Below, piece by piece: positions 59,398 through 64,000 of a stretch of 64,000 nt of DNA. The stretch comes from Deltaproteobacteria bacterium (lineage in GTDB: Bacteria > Desulfobacterota > Binatia > UBA9968). The stretch is from contig JACQUW010000419.1 in assembly GCA_016210115.1 (NCBI GenBank), forward strand, positions 1 to 64,000, written 5' to 3'. Every line of letters begins with the position of its first letter. Position 1 is the first letter of the stretch. The translations under genes were made by a program, and so were the position numbers. The notes under the pieces were generated by a model. That model saw only the letters and a list, made by a program, of their open reading frames with translations, did no database searches and was not told where the DNA came from.

Positions 59398-60918
59398 TCA
59401 AGGGGCGGGTGCTGGTATCGTATCTGCTGTGGACAAAGGACTCGGCAAGACAATCGGGGTTAAAAAAACCATGAGCTGACTCTTATCCTCCTTCTTCTCC
59501 GTGCGTTTGAAAAACCATCCCAGAACAGGAATATCCGAAAGCACCGGAATCTTATCAACGTTATTTGTGGTGTCTTCCCGCATGAGCCCGCCGACTACGG
59601 CGGTCTCCCCTTCTTCAACAAGAGCCCGGGTATAGATGGTGCGACTGATGAGCGGAGGATTTCCCTCAATGGCGTGCGCAAAATCAGCTTCCTTCCGCCC
59701 TACCACCACATCCAGGGCTATAGCCTGTGAAGGCCCGTTTTTGATCACATGAGGCGTCACCTCGAGCTCGATGGAGGCTTGTTTGAATTGGATTGTAAAA
59801 GTGGAAATCCCCGTGGCGCTGACAGAGATGTTACGAAAGGGAATCTCCTGGCCGCTCTCGATCCAGGCCCGCTCGTGATTCATCGTGGTGAGCCGGGGAG
59901 CGGCAAGAAGCCTGAGCTTGCCCTGTTGTTCCAGCGCCGAGATTTGGACGTCCAGAACTCTACTCGCCGTCCTCCCGAGTGTAAAGCCGAAAGAGCCGCC
60001 GGGTCCCGTAAGAGGAATATCGGCTGGTAGGTTCACGATAAAATTGTTGCCGCTGAGTCCGACCGCTCCGCTCTGGGGAGCGGTGGGAGGAGTGCCGCTG
60101 GTGGATCCCAAACCGCCGCCCTGGAAGGCCGCGTCGCCGAATCTAATTCTCCCGCCCCATTGCACTCCCAAATCCTTCAGCGCCTGAGTGGTCACTTCGA
60201 CGATCCTTGCCTCTATTCCAACGGTCTCGTTCGGCACATCGATCGTCTGGATAACCGCCACGATCTCTTCGACCTTTTGCGGGACGTCGGTAATGACCAA
60301 AGCATTGAGACGGCTGATCGCGCTGACGTCGGAGCCGGGCCGGCCGCTGAGTCGCTTTCTCAGCAGGTCAGCCAGCTCCGTGAGATCCTTGATTTGCCTC
60401 CCGCTGACGTTCACCTCACGGCCAACGGCTGAAATCGAATCTCGAGGGTTGAAGGCATACCTGATCTCAACCTTCTGCGTAACTAGCGGAGGAGGAACTT
60501 CCACTGTCGGCGCGGGAGCGATAGCGGCAAATTGCTGCAACCGCGCCTGATAAGACTGAAGAGGAAGGATCTCGATGATATCCCCCGGTCCCGGAATCAG
60601 GAGGAGCCCATTGGCTCTTGCAATCCCCTGGAGCGCCTCTCGCAGCGGGACATTTCGGAGCGTCAGGGTGATTTGTCCCTTTACGTCTTCGTGCACCAGC
60701 AAGTTGAGCTTGGATTGCTCTCCTAAGGCACGGAGCAAAGGTTTGATGTCTGCATCGCGAAGGTCCAGCGAGATTGGAGTATCGGGTACGCGGGCGATTG
60801 CGGATTCTTCGAGGCTCTGTGCCGGCTGCCGCGTCAGGTCGGCCGCCCACGTTGGAGTGAAAGAGGCAACAAAGAAAGCACAGATGCTGGTTTGTATGAG
60901 CTTAGTTTTAAAGGCCAT
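59398..60918 (-). CDS. pilQ: Type IV pilus secretin PilQ
   Basis: A 506-residue secretin: signal peptide (KLIQTSICAFFVASFTPTWA/AD), an STN/N0 domain (SLDLRDADIKPLLRALGEQS, LTLRNVPLREALQGIARANG), an N1-type domain (NALVITDVPQKVEEIVAVIQ) and the secretin core (LRLLAAPRLTTMNHERAWIE, VGGLMREDTTNNVDKIPVLS, GWFFKRTEKKEDKSQLMVF). It forms the outer-membrane pore for the pilus. AGGAG precedes the ATG. It lacks AMIN domains usual in Proteobacterial PilQ, so it is closer to short MshL/GspD-type secretins. Confidence 0.96.
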   Translation of the reverse strand: MAFKTKLIQTSICAFFVASFTPTWAADLTRQPAQSLEESAIARVPDTPISLDLRDADIKPLLRALGEQSKLNLLVHEDVKGQITLTLRNVPLREALQGIARANGLLLIPGPGDIIEILPLQSYQARLQQFAAIAPAPTVEVPPPLVTQKVEIRYAFNPRDSISAVGREVNVSGRQIKDLTELADLLRKRLSGRPGSDVSAISRLNALVITDVPQKVEEIVAVIQTIDVPNETVGIEARIVEVTTQALKDLGVQWGGRIRFGDAAFQGGGLGSTSGTPPTAPQSGAVGLSGNNFIVNLPADIPLTGPGGSFGFTLGRTASRVLDVQISALEQQGKLRLLAAPRLTTMNHERAWIESGQEIPFRNISVSATGISTFTIQFKQASIELEVTPHVIKNGPSQAIALDVVVGRKEADFAHAIEGNPPLISRTIYTRALVEEGETAVVGGLMREDTTNNVDKIPVLSDIPVLGWFFKRTEKKEDKSQLMVFLTPIVLPSPLSTADTIPAPAP

Positions 60919-60926
60919 TCGCGTTT

Positions 60927-61904
60927 CTACTCCTTTCCGGGAATTGTAGACGCAAAGACCGGTATCTTGATCCTTTTTGTCTCTGAGCCGAACTTTAGCA
61001 CGACCTCTTGCTCGGTAATCCGGTCCACCAAAATTCCTCCCACACGATTTCCGGGCTGCACCGTTTGGTTATTGATAATCGCCATCTTCTTGTCGGGGAG
61101 GCTGATGATCCCTGAGAACCTAACTTCCGGAAAGCTCGGCGCCTCGGAAATTACTCCCGGAACCTGTTTCCCGTGGGTCGCGGGACCAGCGACCGCCGTA
61201 AAGGGATCTCGCGCTTGCGCGCGCTGAGTTCGCTTTGTTTCTCCCATAGCGGGAGCGGGCGAAGAGCGGGCAGCCTCCCCCGCTTTTCCCCGCGGGAATG
61301 CCGGCGCGGAGGCGAGAAGCGAACGCAGCTTCTGTCTCGCATCGGGGCTGAGCTCGATAGTGGCCATACTGAACTGGGCCTCCAAGCCGCCAAGAGCCTT
61401 GGCCCGGGCCTGGGGAGTCTCTATCTTTTCAATCTTGAGCGCCTCGATCAGTCCTTGATTCTGTTCGATGTTTCCGACCAGCGATACAATATCCGAAAAA
61501 GAGCTGAGAAGCTTGACTCTTCGCGCGACTCTCTCAACCTGGCCCAGTCTGTTTCGCTCCAGAGGACCAACTCCGAAAATTCCAAGCTGCTGACCGGCAA
61601 CCACCTCGCTAAGACGCGTCAGAAATGGTGTTCCACCGGCACCGTCAACGATCCACGGGAGCCGGTTAAGAATCTCGATATACTGCTCCTGATCGCGCTT
61701 GATCTGCTCCTCAATTTGCTGGAGCTGATTTTGGAGGCTCCGGCGCTCATCCTGGGCAGCTCGACCGGTGCGGGTAGTCCTTGGAAGCCAGACCAAAACC
61801 ATAACCGCCATAACCAGAACAATGGCGAACAGGCCGATCCAGCCAAGCCAAAGCATGCGTGGATCCAAGAGCATCCTCCGGTCCCAAAAATTGAGCAGGT
61901 TCAC
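60927..61904 (-). CDS. Fused PilO-PilP pilus alignment protein
   Basis: A 325-residue protein. Residues 1-190 are PilO-like: a cytoplasmic tip, a membrane span (LWLGWIGLFAIVLVMAVMVL), a coiled coil, and TPFLTRLSEVVAGQQLGI. A Pro/Ala linker (RGKAGEAARSSPAPAMG) leads to a PilP-like end with DPFTAVAGP and RFSGIISLPDKKMAIINNQT, and TEQEVVLKFGSETKRIKIPV. These are normally two genes, linking the PilM-PilN platform to the secretin. The GTG start overlaps the pilN stop by four bases. Confidence 0.9.
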   Translation of the reverse strand: MNLLNFWDRRMLLDPRMLWLGWIGLFAIVLVMAVMVLVWLPRTTRTGRAAQDERRSLQNQLQQIEEQIKRDQEQYIEILNRLPWIVDGAGGTPFLTRLSEVVAGQQLGIFGVGPLERNRLGQVERVARRVKLLSSFSDIVSLVGNIEQNQGLIEALKIEKIETPQARAKALGGLEAQFSMATIELSPDARQKLRSLLASAPAFPRGKAGEAARSSPAPAMGETKRTQRAQARDPFTAVAGPATHGKQVPGVISEAPSFPEVRFSGIISLPDKKMAIINNQTVQPGNRVGGILVDRITEQEVVLKFGSETKRIKIPVFASTIPGKE

Positions 61905-62473
61905 GGCAAAACGTCAAAAGTTACGGTTGTTACGAGCTGTTGCGCTTCTCTTTCGCTTCCGGAAAGAGCCACTTCCCAATCTTGGAGCTTAAAGCGGCTC
62001 AACCTTGGATCCTGCTCAAAGCGATTGAGAAGTTTATCCAGCTCCACAAGGTTTCCGCTCCCCGGTCTTAGTGTGGTGACCACCACCAGACGAAGGAGCT
62101 GCTTCGAGCCTGGAAGCAACTCAATTTTCTGCAGCGAGAGATTCGCTGGCATGGCGTCACCGAGGGCCTGAAGCGCGTCGGACCACACGGCTCTATACTT
62201 GCCCAGATCAAGAATCCATCTGTAAAGGGCCTGTTGGTCCTTGAAGTCTTTCTGGCGCAGGGCGATTCTTTGTTTGAGCCTTTTTATGGTCTCGCGCTCT
62301 TCCTCGATGGTAAACCTCTGCGGAATCACTACTCCCAAAACCAGCAATATAACCAGGGCGCAGCCGGCATAGGAATACAGCAGCCTTTTTCCAGCCTGCG
62401 GCCCCGAGAACCAGTCGCGCCGGCTTTTGGCAAATGTTCCCGGGTGCAATAGATCGATATGAAAAACAGTCAC
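61901..62473 (-). CDS. pilN: Type IV pilus assembly protein PilN
   Basis: A 190-residue bitopic membrane protein starting with GTG 62473, which overlaps the pilM stop (GTGA). The N-terminus TVFHIDLLHPGTFAKSRRDW carries the PilM-binding INLL-type motif in slightly changed form (IDLL), then one span (LLYSYAGCALVILLVLGVVI), a coiled coil (EEERETIKRLKQRIALRQKD) and a ferredoxin-like domain. The frame is open upstream but that part overlaps pilM and is not conserved. Confidence 0.93.
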   Translation of the reverse strand: MTVFHIDLLHPGTFAKSRRDWFSGPQAGKRLLYSYAGCALVILLVLGVVIPQRFTIEEERETIKRLKQRIALRQKDFKDQQALYRWILDLGKYRAVWSDALQALGDAMPANLSLQKIELLPGSKQLLRLVVVTTLRPGSGNLVELDKLLNRFEQDPRLSRFKLQDWEVALSGSEREAQQLVTTVTFDVLP

Positions 62474-63417
62474 AGCGCCCTCAACGCCAGCCCCACCGCC
62501 TGGGCAAGCTCCGTCCCCTGAATGAGTTTTCCAGCAGGCAAGATGCTCCGCTCCCACTCTAATATTGCGAGCGGATCAAAAGCAGCCGCCTGCTCCCTCA
62601 GGTTCCAAAGGTTGAGAAGGCTCGCCATCTGGTCCTTGAGCCCGGCGAAACGCTCCTGGTTCCCGCAGTAAAGGCAGCGAAGGCTTGTGCCGGGAGCCGC
62701 AAGCTCAGCCTGGAAATAGGTCACCGAGGTCCTTATTTCCTCGACGATAGAAGCCGGATTTTCCAGGCCTTCGGAGAAATACCGGATAAGAGGAAATTGG
62801 CTCTGGCGGTTGTAGAGGCAAAGAAAGGGCAATGGCTCACTCAAGCTAACAAGCACAATCGTCTCATCCAAAGCCACGCTTTGCAGGCTCAAAAAGGCGT
62901 TCAGAGTCGCCAACGGTTCGACATCGATATGGAGCGGCACGATTCCAGCCGTTTCCACCAACTTTAGTTTTTTATCTAGAAGACCTCTTGGCGCGCAGAC
63001 GGCAAGGATGTTCAGCTCGCCGCCGGGAGTGGTCTGAAGAACCTGGGCATCAAAGACCAGATCGCCTTCCGGCAGCAAACCGGTTTCGCGGAACTGCCAC
63101 CTGATCGCTTCCACGATCCTCTGGAGCGGTATCGCCGGCAGCTTAACCAGCCTGATGATCACCTGAGGACCTCCAATGGAACAGACCACCGGGTCTCGCT
63201 TTTTCGCGCCGGCGCCTTTAAGCGCCTCTGCCAAAGCCTGGCCTGCCTCTCGCCAATCATCCGTGAGTGGAATCTCGCTTACTCCGACCCCCGCCGCGAT
63301 AAACTGCTGGCCGCGCTTCTTTAGCACAACCGCGCGCACGACATCGTCGCCGATATCGACTCCTACAGCTCTCGGCACAAAACCAAACACCGGCCAATTC
63401 AAGGGTTTGGTCAACAT
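62470..63417 (-). CDS. pilM: Type IV pilus assembly protein PilM
   Basis: A 315-residue actin-like protein: AVGVDIGDDVVRAVVLKKRG (phosphate 1), GPQVIIRLVKLPAIPLQRIV, EAIRWQFRETGLLPEGDLVF, and LVSLSEPLPFLCLYNRQSQF in place of the usual DIG loop 2. It recruits PilN's N-terminus at the inner membrane. Typical PilM length is about 350; this one is slightly shorter. The ATG at 63417 follows a weak ribosome site. It is the first classical gene of the visible operon. Confidence 0.93.
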   Translation of the reverse strand: MLTKPLNWPVFGFVPRAVGVDIGDDVVRAVVLKKRGQQFIAAGVGVSEIPLTDDWREAGQALAEALKGAGAKKRDPVVCSIGGPQVIIRLVKLPAIPLQRIVEAIRWQFRETGLLPEGDLVFDAQVLQTTPGGELNILAVCAPRGLLDKKLKLVETAGIVPLHIDVEPLATLNAFLSLQSVALDETIVLVSLSEPLPFLCLYNRQSQFPLIRYFSEGLENPASIVEEIRTSVTYFQAELAAPGTSLRCLYCGNQERFAGLKDQMASLLNLWNLREQAAAFDPLAILEWERSILPAGKLIQGTELAQAVGLALRAL

Positions 63418-63447
63418 AGGATGTTGAAAGCACCCGTATATTTGCGC

Positions 63448-64000
63448 TCAGTTACTGACCAGGGCCCACGAATTACGCTTTAAGGTCACGATCCCTCCCT
63501 GTAAGCCGGGCGCATTACTAAGGGCCTCATCGAGGTGAATGCGGGCGCCACCGTGAATTTCGACCTCCTTCCCCACGATCGCGCCGAAAAGTTCGCCGCC
63601 TCCGCTAACCTTGACTTCTCCCGCTGGAGCGTAAATGGTCATATACGCCAGGCTGCCACCGGTCAACTTTATCGTCCCTTCACCTTTCTCACCTGTGGCG
63701 CTGGAGAGGAACTGAAGGTTGGCCGCTTTTTGAGTTGTATTGACGATCGAACCTCCGGCCATGTCGCTCCTCTCGGTTAAGAAAACGACCACCGGCCCGT
63801 TGACCATCAGCGTGCCGCCGCCGGTGATGGTAATCCTTGCAAAACAGTAGGTTCCATCCGCAAGCATAGCGGTGCCACCGCCGGCTATTCTTAGCTCCCC
63901 GTCCTTGTATGTGAAGCTCCCTGTGATTCCGCTCCCGCTGTAAAACGGCGGGCCGCACGGTGCTACCGGATCTGGAAGTAGAGAGACTGGCGGCGTGGCG
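63448..64000 (-). CDS. DUF7305/PilX-like pilus-associated protein (N-terminal part beyond window)
   Basis: The frame is open from the window edge to the stop at 63448; 183 residues are visible. They are Gly-rich and beta-helical: GSGITGSFTYKDGELRIAGG, YCFARITITGGGTLMVNGPV, GTIKLTGGSLAYMTIYAPAG and GELFGAIVGKEVEIHGGARI, then HLDEAL. That 'GG-strand, YAP, GAIVGK, H(Y/L)DEAL' order matches the DUF7305 repeat fold found at the C-terminus of PilX-like pilus and surface proteins. The short gap to pilM suggests it belongs to the pilus operon. The N-terminal prepilin signal cannot be seen. Confidence 0.78.
   Translation of the reverse strand, partial: ATPPVSLLPDPVAPCGPPFYSGSGITGSFTYKDGELRIAGGGTAMLADGTYCFARITITGGGTLMVNGPVVVFLTERSDMAGGSIVNTTQKAANLQFLSSATGEKGEGTIKLTGGSLAYMTIYAPAGEVKVSGGGELFGAIVGKEVEIHGGARIHLDEALSNAPGLQGGIVTLKRNSWALVSN

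Noticed and set aside
61173-62171. 332-codon plus frame
   Set aside because: Antisense shadow of the PilO-PilP and PilN genes.

Overview
The window is a moderately GC-rich bacterial chromosome segment with three parts: a CoA- and carboxylase-centred catabolic region, an integron-type gene-cassette cluster inserted in its left half, and a type IV pilus operon at the right end. Tripartite-tricarboxylate-type and NMT1-type substrate-binding proteins, family III CoA-transferases, a hydantoinase/acetone-carboxylase-like pair, a DUF6282-type hydrolase and a PilMN(OP)Q-PilBC machine suggest an uncultured, metabolically versatile proteobacterial or Desulfobacterota/Binatota/Methylomirabilota-like lineage. 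No rRNA, tRNA or marker gene is present, so the phylum is only a guess.

Layout. 1-9257: a binding protein cut by the window edge, a membrane PAS histidine kinase, a CoA-disulfide reductase-rhodanese fusion, an ABC-2 permease with a frameshift, and a divergent acyl-CoA dehydrogenase / MaoC-CoA-transferase pair. 9325-17165: accessory island. It has six good attC sites in + orientation (10350-14210), one more probable attC-like site at its left edge (9513-9574), and one in inverted orientation (16585-16650), but no integron integrase in view (a CALIN-type array). Cassettes carry a PD-(D/E)XK nuclease-like protein, a RelE/ParE-like toxin-antitoxin pair, a two-gene operon of winged-helix proteins of which one ends in a HEPN domain, a MazEF pair with its own promoter-operator, a free-standing ClpX-type zinc finger protein, and three proteins I do not recognise. 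A RAYT (Y1 transposase) element with perfect 18-bp ends separates the two orientations; a decayed copy of its tail lies at the left edge of the island and a 129-bp MITE-like element marks its right edge.

17166-49455: metabolic region. Amidohydrolase, MFS and EamA transporters, a decayed MaoC gene, a DUF35/thiolase-like pair, a HyuA / HyuB-gamma ATP-dependent carboxylase-like pair, class II aldolase, binding proteins, a hybrid histidine kinase, a citryl-CoA lyase-like protein, an M24 protein lacking metal ligands, a second CoA-transferase, an LLM flavin oxidoreductase, a DUF6282 hydrolase, a beta-hydroxyacid dehydrogenase, and a three-subunit molybdenum hydroxylase led by two cupins. Together they look like uptake plus CoA activation, hydroxylation/carboxylation and thiolytic or lyase cleavage of small carbonyl or aromatic acids. 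The actual substrates cannot be read from sequence. 48460-49455 encodes a membrane-anchored class III cyclase-like protein.

49670-64000: a TPR protein and a 1081-residue membrane spermidine-synthase-like/TPR fusion, then a minus-strand type IV pilus operon in the order (DUF7305 protein)-pilM-pilN-pilOP-pilQ-ExeA-like ATPase-pilB-pilC-pilin, closed by a clear intrinsic terminator. Intergenic spaces carry several repeat families: palindromic 9-mer arrays, REP-like CCCTCACCC elements and a 23-bp inverted-repeat element.
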